From positions 62,001 through 126,000 of the forward strand of contig CAMNSA010000004.1 of assembly GCA_946554335.1 (NCBI GenBank): 64,000 nt of DNA, written 5' to 3'. This DNA comes from an uncultured Neglectibacter sp. (GTDB lineage: Bacteria; Bacillota; Clostridia; Oscillospirales; Acutalibacteraceae). The notes beneath the pieces were generated by a model. It was not told the origin of the DNA. It was given only the letters and a program-made list of their open reading frames with translations, and did not search any database. Below, piece after piece: positions 25,934 through 33,375 of this stretch; position 1 is the first letter of the stretch; every line of letters begins with the position of its first letter. Position numbers and translations under genes: made by a program.

Positions 25934-26842
25934 TCAAAAATATTGAAGCGTTTGGCTGATCGTGTCGATTCTGCTGCTTCTTCCGATAGGCAAAACAGCG
26001 TGATTGTCTCCGTGCCCGAAATCGTCGCAATAGGCTACGGGGATCCCATTTCTCTCCCCTAAGAGCTTCAGTCTGGCGTACAGCTCCGGGAAAGATCTCT
26101 CCGAATAATGGCCAAAGAGCAGCGCCTTTACGGAGCCCATGAATTCGCTTTGCTCCAAACAGGCAAGCAGTGCGCTGACACGCCCCAGGTCACTGAATTT
26201 CTCGTGATCCTCCAAAAAGAGGATATGGGGCTCATTGAGGTCTACCGGGAAATATTTTGTACCCAGCAGCAGGCAGAAATTCATAAGATATCCGCCCACA
26301 AGCACTCCTTCCGCCACGCCGGAGGTCAAGGTGCGCCAGGGCCCGCTTTTCTCGTGCAGCTTCATGCTGTCACTTAAAATATGCCCTTCAAAGTGGCGGC
26401 GGTCATACTCTTTCCAATCCGCGAACAGTCCGGGAGTCTCGCCGTAGTAGGTCTCCAAGCCCGTCTTGGCCCAGATGGCGTTGAGCAGCGTCGTGCCGTC
26501 GCTGTAGCTTGCGATCCGCTTGGGGTTCTTCCGGAACAGCTCAAAGTCCAGATAGGGCAAAAGCTCCGGGCTTCCCTCTCCGCCGCCGAAGAGGATAAAG
26601 TCTACGCTCTCATCCCCCGCAAGCTGGTTGAGGTCCTCGGCCCGGTGAACATCCGAAGCGAGATAGCCCCAGTCTGACGCAAACATATTCTCTGCCGTCA
26701 CTACCCGGAAGCCTTCCTGCCTCATCTTTTCCATCAGGTACTTGTACTGCCGGTCTGAAGGACGCTCCCCCTCATAAACAGGGATATGGCTGGGAGAACA
26801 CAATCCGATACAGCCTCCCGGCTTAAGACAGGGCGCGATCAT
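25934..26842 (-). CDS. S66 family LD-carboxypeptidase (MccF-like)
   Basis: 302 residues, no signal peptide. It has the S66 nucleophile Ser114 in RIASYSDGTTLL, an oxyanion region FGGGEGSPELLPYLD, the catalytic Glu in HILFLEDHEKFSD and His in FGHGDNHAVLPIG. Family members cleave the LD bond of murein tetrapeptides during cell-wall recycling or inactivate microcin C-type antibiotics; the sequence cannot choose. It lies 39 bp downstream of the sensor kinase gene on the same strand. Confidence 0.88.
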   Translation of the reverse strand: MIAPCLKPGGCIGLCSPSHIPVYEGERPSDRQYKYLMEKMRQEGFRVVTAENMFASDWGYLASDVHRAEDLNQLAGDESVDFILFGGGEGSPELLPYLDFELFRKNPKRIASYSDGTTLLNAIWAKTGLETYYGETPGLFADWKEYDRRHFEGHILSDSMKLHEKSGPWRTLTSGVAEGVLVGGYLMNFCLLLGTKYFPVDLNEPHILFLEDHEKFSDLGRVSALLACLEQSEFMGSVKALLFGHYSERSFPELYARLKLLGERNGIPVAYCDDFGHGDNHAVLPIGRSSRIDTISQTLQYF

Positions 26843-26881
26843 TCTTCTCCCCCTTTGGATTCACAAATTGTCCTTATTCTA

Positions 26882-28318
26882 TCAGCTTTCTTCCTCTTTT
26901 GCAAGCTCCAGCTCGAACCAGAAGGTGCTGCCCTCTCCCAGCCGGCTCTGCACGCCGTAGCTTCCCCCGTGAAGGTCCAGGATATTTTTTACGATGGACA
27001 GCCCCAGCCCGGTACCCACCTGGGCCCTGCGATGCTCCTTATCCACCTTGTAGTACCGCTCCCAGATGTCCCGAAGCTTCTCCTCCGGAATCCCCTCTCC
27101 GGTGTCCGAAACGAAAATGCGCACCCGTCCGTTTCCCACCTCCTGCCGCAGGGTGACGGTTTTGTCCTCGCCGGCATAGGTGACAGCGTTGTTGACGAGA
27201 TTATAGACTACCTGAGAAATTTTCAGCTCATCGGCAAACACGAAGACGTCTTCCCCCGCCTCAAAGGGGAACCGGTAGTCTGCCAGCTTGTCATAGCGGG
27301 TCAAGATCCCGCGGATGCTGGCTGTCAGATTAAAACGGGTCCGGCTCAAAGACACCACTCCGGCCTCCAGACGGGAGATATCCAGCAGATCGTTGACCAG
27401 GTCCGTGAGCCGCTGGGCCTCGTCGATGATCGTCTGAACATTTTCCGGCGTATTTTCTCCGGGAAGATCCCGCATGACCTCCGCGTAGCCCTTGATCATG
27501 GTAAGGGGGGTGCGCAGGTCGTGAGACACATTGGCAAGCAGTTCTCTGCGAAGCCCCTCCACCTTGGAAAGCTCCCCGGCAGCGTAGTTGAGGATCCCGG
27601 AAAGCTCCTCCACCTCCCGGCTGCCCTCGGCGGGGAACCGGATCTCATAATTTCCCTGGGCGAGAGCTTTGGCGGAATCGCTCACCGCCACAATGGGCTT
27701 AGCGATCCTTCTGGCCAGGAACAGCGCCAGCAGCGACCCTGACAGGATCATCACCAGCGTCAGGCACAGCAGCTGGACCTTCAGGGTCTCCACCGTGGCC
27801 TCTACCGGGGTCAACTCCGATTCCAGGAGGATCAGCCGGTTAGAGCCCCCCGGGGTCCTTACGGTTTTCGCGTAGAGGATCTCCTCCGCCTCTGAACCGA
27901 AGGAGCCATTTTCCCCAGAACGGTAGGTTTCCATCCGGGTGCCGCCGGAAAGGTTCACCCCCTCAAAGATCTCTCTCAGGTCCCGGGTGGTGATCTGCTC
28001 CAGGCGCACATATTTGTCCGAGGCCTTCAGCGCCACATAGGGTCTCCCCAGCTCGTCGGAGATCACGAGACTGGTATTGGTGGAACTCACCAGCCTTCCG
28101 GCTATCTCCTCCAGCTGATCGCTTTCCAGATACCGTTCCAGCGTCTGGGCGCTGGACTTGACCTCCGCGATCTTGATGGTCCGGTAAAAGGGGCCCAGTA
28201 AAGCGATTTGAAACACCCACAGCAGAATGAGGATCACCAGAATAAACCCGCCGAAGCCAAGAAAGATCTGTCCGCGAATCCCAAGGACCCGCCTGCTCTT
28301 TTCTTTCCTCTTCTTCAT
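26882..28318 (-). CDS. Membrane sensor histidine kinase
   Basis: 478 residues. Two transmembrane helices (about 16-44 and 181-202) flank a 135-residue extracytoplasmic sensor. Then come HAMP (203-255), the dimerisation/phosphoacceptor domain with His266 in NVSHDLRTPLTMIKGY, and an ATPase domain with NLVNNAVTYAG, DTGEGIPEEKLRDIWERYY and GTGLGLSIVKNI. Its ATG overlaps the response-regulator stop by 4 bp. The architecture resembles PhoR/VicK-like kinases without a PAS domain. The signal is unknown; the downstream murein peptidase hints at cell-envelope sensing. Confidence 0.93.
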   Translation of the reverse strand: MKKRKEKSRRVLGIRGQIFLGFGGFILVILILLWVFQIALLGPFYRTIKIAEVKSSAQTLERYLESDQLEEIAGRLVSSTNTSLVISDELGRPYVALKASDKYVRLEQITTRDLREIFEGVNLSGGTRMETYRSGENGSFGSEAEEILYAKTVRTPGGSNRLILLESELTPVEATVETLKVQLLCLTLVMILSGSLLALFLARRIAKPIVAVSDSAKALAQGNYEIRFPAEGSREVEELSGILNYAAGELSKVEGLRRELLANVSHDLRTPLTMIKGYAEVMRDLPGENTPENVQTIIDEAQRLTDLVNDLLDISRLEAGVVSLSRTRFNLTASIRGILTRYDKLADYRFPFEAGEDVFVFADELKISQVVYNLVNNAVTYAGEDKTVTLRQEVGNGRVRIFVSDTGEGIPEEKLRDIWERYYKVDKEHRRAQVGTGLGLSIVKNILDLHGGSYGVQSRLGEGSTFWFELELAKEEES

Positions 28319-28998
28319 CGCGCTTCAAACCGGTAGCCCACGCCCCGCAGGGTGACGATGAATTTGCTGTAGGGGCCCAGGCTCTTTCGCAAAAGCTTGA
28401 TGTGGGTGTCCAATGTGCGGTCGTCTCCATAGAAATCATACCCCCACACATTGGTGATCAGCTGTTCCCGGGTCAAGGCGATATTCCGGTTCTCCACCAG
28501 GTAGACCAGCAGGTCATATTCCTTGGGGGAAAGCTCTGCCCGCTCGTTGTCCACCGTGACGATCCGTCCGTCAAAGTCGATGGAAAGCCCCTCAAAGCTT
28601 GCCGCCCGACGGGCCGGAGCGGATTTCAGCGCCCCCACCCGGTTCATAACCGCGTGGATCCTGAGCATCAGTTCTTTGGGAGAAAAAGGCTTTACCACAT
28701 AGTCGTCCACGCCCAGCTCAAAACCGTGAATTTTATCGTATTCCTCACCCCTGGCGGAAAGCATCAGCACCGGAACGGAGGAGAGCTTCCGGATCTCCGC
28801 CACGGCGGAAAAACCGTCTAATTCCGGCATCATCACATCCATGATAACCACCTGGAAGCGGTCGGGGTCCTCACGGAACAGCGTGACCGCTTCCATGCCG
28901 TTTTCCGCCTCGGTGACCTGATGCCCTTCAAACTCCGCATATTTCCGGATCAAAGTGCGTATTTTTTCTTCGTCGTCCACTACTAAAATATGATACAT
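28315..28998 (-). CDS. OmpR/PhoB-family response regulator
   Basis: 227 residues. Receiver domain (1-118) with Asp9/Asp10 acidic pocket, phosphoacceptor Asp54 in VIMDVMMPELDGF and Lys in YVVKPFSPKEL; winged-helix DNA-binding domain (130-227) ending DDRTLDTHIKLLRKSLG and VTLRGVGYRFEAR. The ATG at 28998 is preceded by AAGGAAAG. A direct repeat with the spacing used by this family lies upstream (29083-29102), so autoregulation is likely. Confidence 0.94.
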   Translation of the reverse strand: MYHILVVDDEEKIRTLIRKYAEFEGHQVTEAENGMEAVTLFREDPDRFQVVIMDVMMPELDGFSAVAEIRKLSSVPVLMLSARGEEYDKIHGFELGVDDYVVKPFSPKELMLRIHAVMNRVGALKSAPARRAASFEGLSIDFDGRIVTVDNERAELSPKEYDLLVYLVENRNIALTREQLITNVWGYDFYGDDRTLDTHIKLLRKSLGPYSKFIVTLRGVGYRFEAR

Positions 28999-29082
28999 TC
29001 CGGTCTTTCCTTTCTCTTTCTCCTTTTGGGGCAAGCCCCAAAAGCCGGACCTTACTTTTTCGCTATTTAGAATATCCCTATT

Positions 29083-29102
29083 GTGTGAACTTCCTGTGAC
29101 AA
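29083..29102. promoter_or_regulatory. Direct repeat, candidate response-regulator box
   Basis: TGTGA occurs at 29084-29088 and again at 29095-29099, an 11-bp period (minus strand TCACAGGAAGTTCACA). OmpR/PhoB proteins bind tandem half-sites on one helix face at 11-bp spacing. It is about 85 bp upstream of the response-regulator ATG. I could not define a convincing promoter next to it. Confidence 0.35.
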
Positions 29103-29171
29103 GAAAATAATTCTTTTCCCAAAAAGAAAGATTTCCGAGAGAAACCCTTTTGTCTGAAGGAAAGATTCCTC

Positions 29172-29209
29172 TGAGAAAAAGCCGCCGGGCATTTTTGCCG
29201 CGGCGGACT
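29172..29209 (-). terminator. Terminator of the sugar-phosphate isomerase gene
   Basis: On the minus strand GTCCGCCG and CGGCGGC pair around CGGCAAAAATGC, followed by TTTTTCTC, starting a few bases after the stop codon. Confidence 0.85.
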
Positions 29210-29215
29210 TATACC

Positions 29216-30088
29216 TTATTGGGTGATCTGACTGATGAGATAGCGTCCTACCTTCTCCATCAACCTTAATCCCTCCGGGTAGGCACATTTAGGAAGCTTC
29301 TTCAAAAACTCATCACACTCAAAGGTAAAGTTGCCCTCGTACCCGGACTCCTTCAAGGCGCCGCACAGAGCGGAAAAATCGATCTTCTCCACAAAGGGCA
29401 TGGTGTGGCTGTCGCTATGCAAATCGTTGTCGTGCACATGCAAAGCTTTCAGCCGGCTTTTTCCCAGAGTGCGGATCACGTGCCCCAGGTCCTGATCCGT
29501 CAGCACCACATGGCCCACATCCAGGCAGCCTACGATCCAGGGGCTGTCAAGCTCGTCCAGATACTCGCAGAACTCCTCCGGGGAAGCGCAGGTGCTTTCG
29601 ATGATCCGCCCCGCTTCCTTGTTATACTGCCACATATTTTCACAGGCCACCCGGATCCCGAACTTTTCGCAGTAAGGAATGAGCCGCCGGTAGAAGCCGA
29701 GATTCAGCTTTTTCAGCTCTTCCTTACAGGTGTTGTAGGACAGGTGCTGCTTGGGATGCACCACAATGATCTCAGCCCCCACAAGAGAGGCCGCTTCCAT
29801 AGAGCGCACGATACACTCAAAGATCTCCTCATCCTGCCCGGGGTTCTCCGTACTGGAGGGGAAGGGGGCGTGGGCCTGGCTGCACACAATACCGCAAGCC
29901 GAAGCCGTCTCCCGCAGCTTCTTCGCGTAGTCCCGGAAATCGGGGCGGTTCATCGCATAGTCCTTTTCGGCGTTCATACGAAACAGGCTCAGGTCAAAGG
30001 CGTCAAAGCCCGCCTCCTTCAGCATCCGGATCGCCTGCTCTTCTCCGTAAGCAGCGGCCAGCACTTCGGTTTGCGTACATAACAGCAT
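29216..30088 (-). CDS. Sugar phosphate isomerase/epimerase (xylose-isomerase-like TIM barrel)
   Basis: 290 residues of the AP endonuclease 2/IolE-type fold. Metal-site segments are visible: SQAHAPFP, EIIVVHPKQHLSYN, RVACENMW, VGCLDVGHVVL, LKALHVHDNDL and the final NFTFECDEF. Family members isomerise or epimerise sugars or their phosphates; substrate unknown. GGGAGGG precedes the ATG by 7 bases. It is a single-gene unit with its own promoter (30124-30152) and terminator. Confidence 0.85.
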   Translation of the reverse strand: MLLCTQTEVLAAAYGEEQAIRMLKEAGFDAFDLSLFRMNAEKDYAMNRPDFRDYAKKLRETASACGIVCSQAHAPFPSSTENPGQDEEIFECIVRSMEAASLVGAEIIVVHPKQHLSYNTCKEELKKLNLGFYRRLIPYCEKFGIRVACENMWQYNKEAGRIIESTCASPEEFCEYLDELDSPWIVGCLDVGHVVLTDQDLGHVIRTLGKSRLKALHVHDNDLHSDSHTMPFVEKIDFSALCGALKESGYEGNFTFECDEFLKKLPKCAYPEGLRLMEKVGRYLISQITQ

Positions 30089-30123
30089 AGTAAGACCCTC
30101 CCGCTAATACATTACTTAGGCTC

Positions 30124-30152
30124 AGTATATTCCTCTCCCCCTCCCCTGTCAA
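30124..30152 (-). promoter_or_regulatory. Promoter of the isomerase-like gene
   Basis: Minus-strand TTGACA-17 bp-TATACT. The spacer is a pure purine tract rich in G (GGGGAGGGGGAGAGGAA), which is unusual. Confidence 0.8.
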
Positions 30153-30239
30153 GAATCGAAAAAAGATTGGTTCCCCGCTCCGTAATTGTAAAATTCCGGG
30201 CCTTTTCCGGCAGAATTTCAGTTTTTCCCAGAAAATCCC

Positions 30240-30268
30240 TTGACTTTTCCCGCTAATTAAGCTATGCT
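30240..30268 (+). promoter_or_regulatory. Promoter of the cytidylate-kinase-like gene
   Basis: TTGACT-17 bp-TATGCT, about 80 bp before the ATG and divergent from the isomerase promoter. Confidence 0.6.
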
Positions 30269-30346
30269 TTGATTGTATCGATAATATATAGTTTTACTGA
30301 TATACTCCTGATTGATATTATATTCTTTGCACAAGGAGGAGTGACC

Positions 30347-30967
30347 ATGCTGCCGATCATCACGATTGCCCGTCAATTTGGAAGCGGAGGCCATGAAGCA
30401 GGAGAAAGACTGGCGGAGAAGTTAGACATTCCCTTTTATGACAAGGCGCTGATCGCTATGGCCGCCAAAGAAAGCGGATTTTCGGAGGAGGTTTTCGCCG
30501 CCGCTGACGAGAAGGCCACCAGCAGTCTGCTCTACTCCATGGTAATGGGGAACTATGCCTTCGGCTCCCGCTTTACCGGTCTCAATGAAATGCCTCTCAA
30601 TGACAGGCTGTTCATCATTCAGGCCGACATCATCAAGAAGGCCGCCGCAGAGGGTCCCTGCGTGATCATCGGTCGGTGCGCAGACTATATTCTTCGGGAG
30701 ACAGACAACTGCCTGAATGTATTTATCCATGCAGATAAAGCGGCGAGAGTCCAGCGTATTCTGGACCGGAAGCTTTGCGACGATCCCAAAAAGGCCCCGG
30801 ACTTTGTTACCAAAAAGGACAAACAGCGGGCAAACTACTACAATTTCTACACCAACAACCGGTGGGACGATCTGCTGAATTACGACCTGACTATCGACAG
30901 CTCCAAGTTCACTATGGAGAAAACCATAGAGTTGATCGCTGACGCGGCGAGGCAGCTGGACCGCTGA
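30347..30967 (+). CDS. Cytidylate kinase-like family protein
   Basis: 206 residues. It starts MLPIITIARQFGSGGHEAGE, the modified P-loop of the cytidylate-kinase-like family (distinct from Cmk), and continues with GPCVIIGRCADYIL, NVFIHADKAARVQRIL and RANYYNFYTNNRWDD, which correspond to the lid and nucleotide-binding regions. The substrate of this family is not established. AAGGAGGA lies 6 bases before the ATG. Single-gene unit with promoter and terminator. Confidence 0.88.
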   Translation: MLPIITIARQFGSGGHEAGERLAEKLDIPFYDKALIAMAAKESGFSEEVFAAADEKATSSLLYSMVMGNYAFGSRFTGLNEMPLNDRLFIIQADIIKKAAAEGPCVIIGRCADYILRETDNCLNVFIHADKAARVQRILDRKLCDDPKKAPDFVTKKDKQRANYYNFYTNNRWDDLLNYDLTIDSSKFTMEKTIELIADAARQLDR

Positions 30968-30980
30968 AATTCTGTTCCTT

Positions 30981-31015
30981 TAGCCCCGGAGGATTCCGGG
31001 GCTTTTCATTTTTTC
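30981..31015 (+). terminator. Terminator after the cytidylate-kinase-like gene
   Basis: AGCCCCGG and CCGGGGCT form an 8-bp stem with loop AGGATT, followed by TTTCATTTTTT. Confidence 0.88.
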
Positions 31016-31034
31016 CGCATCATGATAAAATGGA

Positions 31035-31155
31035 TGCAGAATTCTTCTGCAATCATATAATGGTCCTTCCGGGGCCATATGAGAGAATCCCTAACCGCGA
31101 AGCGGTTTCCTTTTCCCGCAAGCTCGAAAAGAACAACGGCGGAGCCGTTGTTCTT
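31035..31155 (+). promoter_or_regulatory. Leader of the apbE cluster: palindrome, -10 element and two tight hairpins
   Basis: TGCAGAATTCTTCTGCA (31035-31051) is a perfect inverted repeat next to TATAAT (31056-31061), which lacks a good -35 and may be activator-dependent. Two 3-base-loop hairpins follow: ACCGC-GAA-GCGGT (31094-31106) and a 12-bp stem around GGA (31129-31155) with no T-run. The ATG is at 31194. Regulatory meaning unknown. Confidence 0.35.
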
Positions 31156-31193
31156 GCGAAGCAGCATCTCTATCCCACAAAACAGGAGACCTT

Positions 31194-32258
31194 ATGAAAA
31201 AACTCTTTCCGCTTTCCCTGAAACAAAAGAAGCTTACGACCCTTCTTTTTCTTATACTGGCCGTGATCCTCTTGTGCCTCACCTTCTTCCTTTTCAAAGG
31301 CACGGAGGAAGGCTATCAGATCACCACCTATTCCATGGGCTCCTATGTCCAGCAGACCGTCTACGGGAATAACCGGGAAGAGGCGGCCGCTGGGGCCGCC
31401 CAGGCGGTGGACGCCCTGGACCGCCTCATCTCCTGGCGGGTGGAGGGCAGCGATATTCAAAGGCTGAACGCCCATGCCGGCGAGGACTTTATTTCCATCG
31501 ACCCCACCACCTGGGAGATCCTTCAGGACTCCCTTTCCGTGTGTGAGAAAAGCGGCGGGGCCTTCGATATCACCATCGCCCCTTTAAGCCAGCTTTGGCG
31601 CTTCGATGAAACGCCTCATCTGCCGGAGGACAGCATGATCCAAAGCCTGCTCTCCCAGGTGGATCACCGCGTGCTCTCCCTCCCGGAGGAATATGAAGCG
31701 GCCCTTCAAAAAAGCGGGTTTGCCATCGACCTGGGCGCGGTGGGAAAGGGAGCGGCCTGCGACGCCATCATAAAGGTCTATGAGGAACAGGGCGTGGACC
31801 GGGCCGTGGCGGCCGTGGGGGGAAGCGTGGGTTTTTGGGGGCAAAAGCCCTTTGGGACTCCCTGGAAGGTGACCGTGCGGGACCCCGATTCCCCCGGCGG
31901 GCTGGGGATTCTCTCCCTTCACAGAGGCTTTGTGTCCACCTCCGGGAGCTATGAGCGCTCCTTTGTGGACGAGGAGACCGGAAAGACCTATCACCACCTT
32001 CTGGATCCCAAAACGGGCTATCCCGCCGAAACCCATTTGGTTTCCGTCACTGTGCTCAGCAATAAAGGAAGCCTCAGCGACGCCCTTTCCACCGCCTGCT
32101 TTGTGCTGGGAATGGAGGAAAGCGTTTTCCTTCTCAGGGAATTTCAGGCCGACGCCGTCTTTGTCACCGACTCGAAGGAGGTCTATCTGACAGAGGGATT
32201 GGAAGAAAGCTTCGAACTCACCTCCTCCGGGTATCAACTGGGAGGGGTGGTCTCATGA
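31194..32258 (+). CDS. apbE: FAD:protein FMN transferase ApbE
   Basis: 354 residues with an N-terminal membrane anchor (residues 12-35), so it acts outside the membrane, attaching FMN to Thr residues of flavoproteins such as Rnf/Nqr subunits. Family motifs: TTYSMGSYVQQTVYG, DALDRLISWR, GGAFDITIAPLSQLW, IDLGAVGKGAACDAI, AVGGSVGFWG, VSTSGSYERSF and the metal site HHLLDPKTGYPA. RBS is CAGGAG. It overlaps the next gene by 4 bp. No FMN-binding-domain substrate is encoded in the window. Confidence 0.95.
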   Translation: MKKLFPLSLKQKKLTTLLFLILAVILLCLTFFLFKGTEEGYQITTYSMGSYVQQTVYGNNREEAAAGAAQAVDALDRLISWRVEGSDIQRLNAHAGEDFISIDPTTWEILQDSLSVCEKSGGAFDITIAPLSQLWRFDETPHLPEDSMIQSLLSQVDHRVLSLPEEYEAALQKSGFAIDLGAVGKGAACDAIIKVYEEQGVDRAVAAVGGSVGFWGQKPFGTPWKVTVRDPDSPGGLGILSLHRGFVSTSGSYERSFVDEETGKTYHHLLDPKTGYPAETHLVSVTVLSNKGSLSDALSTACFVLGMEESVFLLREFQADAVFVTDSKEVYLTEGLEESFELTSSGYQLGGVVS

Positions 32259-32656
32259 AAAAGTCAGAGCCCGCTCTGGAGCGGCCGCTGCTGCGGAAAA
32301 AAGAGCTCATTTTTCTGCTGATCCTGCTTTTGTGTTCCCTGGGCCTATCCCTTTTCTTTCTCTTCTCCCCTGTCTCCCATATCGCTGTGGTAGAGCTGGA
32401 GGGAGAAGTCGTCCTGAAAGAGGACCTCTCTGAGCTCACCGCCCCAAAGCAGGTGGAGCTGGAGGGGAAAAACGGGATTGCCCTCACTCTGCTTTTTTCC
32501 CCGGACGGGGCGCAGATCCTTAGTTCCGGCTGCCCGGACAAGACCTGTGTGAAAACAGGCCTGCTCAGTCGGCAAGGGGAGTGTGCCGTCTGCCTGCCCG
32601 CCAGAGTCACGCTGCGGATGGAAGGGAGCCCCGGGGCCGACGCCGAAACCTATTGA
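32255..32656 (+). CDS. Membrane-anchored NusG domain II protein
   Basis: 133 residues: one transmembrane helix (about 18-38) then an extracytoplasmic NusG-II-like beta domain with SSGCPDKTCVKTGLLSRQGE and a CAVCLPARVTLRM segment holding four conserved Cys. This family is commonly found next to ApbE, Gx transporters and Rnf-type genes, which holds here: it overlaps apbE by 4 bp and precedes the Gx gene. Its role, perhaps as an electron-transfer or maturation partner, is not established. Confidence 0.85.
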   Translation: MKKSEPALERPLLRKKELIFLLILLLCSLGLSLFFLFSPVSHIAVVELEGEVVLKEDLSELTAPKQVELEGKNGIALTLLFSPDGAQILSSGCPDKTCVKTGLLSRQGECAVCLPARVTLRMEGSPGADAETY

Positions 32657-32672
32657 AGGAAGGAGACAAGCC

Positions 32673-33239
32673 GTGAAAAACCGTGCCGGCAAAATGGCCC
32701 TTCTGGGGCTTTTATCCGCTTTGGCTCTCTGCCTTTCCTTTCTGGAAACGCTGCTGCCCCCCATTCCCCTGCTGCCTCCGGGGGCGAAGCTGGGGATTTC
32801 CAATATTGTTTCCATGTACGCGGCAGGCTCCCTGGGCCTCGCCTCAGCCTTGTTTCTCGCGGTGCTGAAGGGCGCCTTTGCCTTTTTTACCCGAGGGGTG
32901 ACGGCGGGGATGATGAGCCTTTCCGGCGGGCTTCTCAGCTCTTTTCTCATGTGGCTGTTGTGGAAAAGGACCGGCGCCTCCTTCCTGATGACCGGAATCT
33001 GCGGGGCCTTGTCTCACAATTTTGCGCAGTTCCTCTGCGCCTTGCTTATCAGCGCCTCCGGGGTGTGGTTTTATCTTCCCTCCCTCCTGTTTTTCGGCGT
33101 CGCCTCCGGCACGCTCACCGGCCTGCTCCTCCGGCTTACCCTGCCGCCGCTTCAGCGGCTTTCCTTGTTTTTCCCCCATTTCTCTGCCTCAAAAAAGCCC
33201 GGAGAGGCTGCATCTAAATACAATAAATCTGACTTTTAG
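32673..33239 (+). CDS. Gx transporter family membrane protein
   Basis: 188 residues, about five hydrophobic helices. KMALLGLLSALALCLSFLE and the segment GAKLGISNIVSMYAAGSLG followed by SGGLLSSFLMWLL match the Gx transporter family (formerly labelled heptaprenyl diphosphate synthase component I). GTG start at 32673, set by AAGGAAGGAG upstream; the same region is the tail of the previous gene's coding sequence only up to 32656. Third gene of the apbE cluster. Proposed to import a small molecule such as a quinone or flavin precursor; this is not proven. Confidence 0.85.
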   Translation: MKNRAGKMALLGLLSALALCLSFLETLLPPIPLLPPGAKLGISNIVSMYAAGSLGLASALFLAVLKGAFAFFTRGVTAGMMSLSGGLLSSFLMWLLWKRTGASFLMTGICGALSHNFAQFLCALLISASGVWFYLPSLLFFGVASGTLTGLLLRLTLPPLQRLSLFFPHFSASKKPGEAASKYNKSDF

Positions 33240-33375
33240 AGAAAGAATTTTGATTTTTTTTGCCTAAAATTCATGTTTTCTACCGGCAAATATGTTAAGA
33301 TAGACTTCAAGAGAAGCCGGAAAGCCGTTTTTAGACCTGCAAAGCCGGCTTTCACGGTAAAAGGGAGGAACTGCC

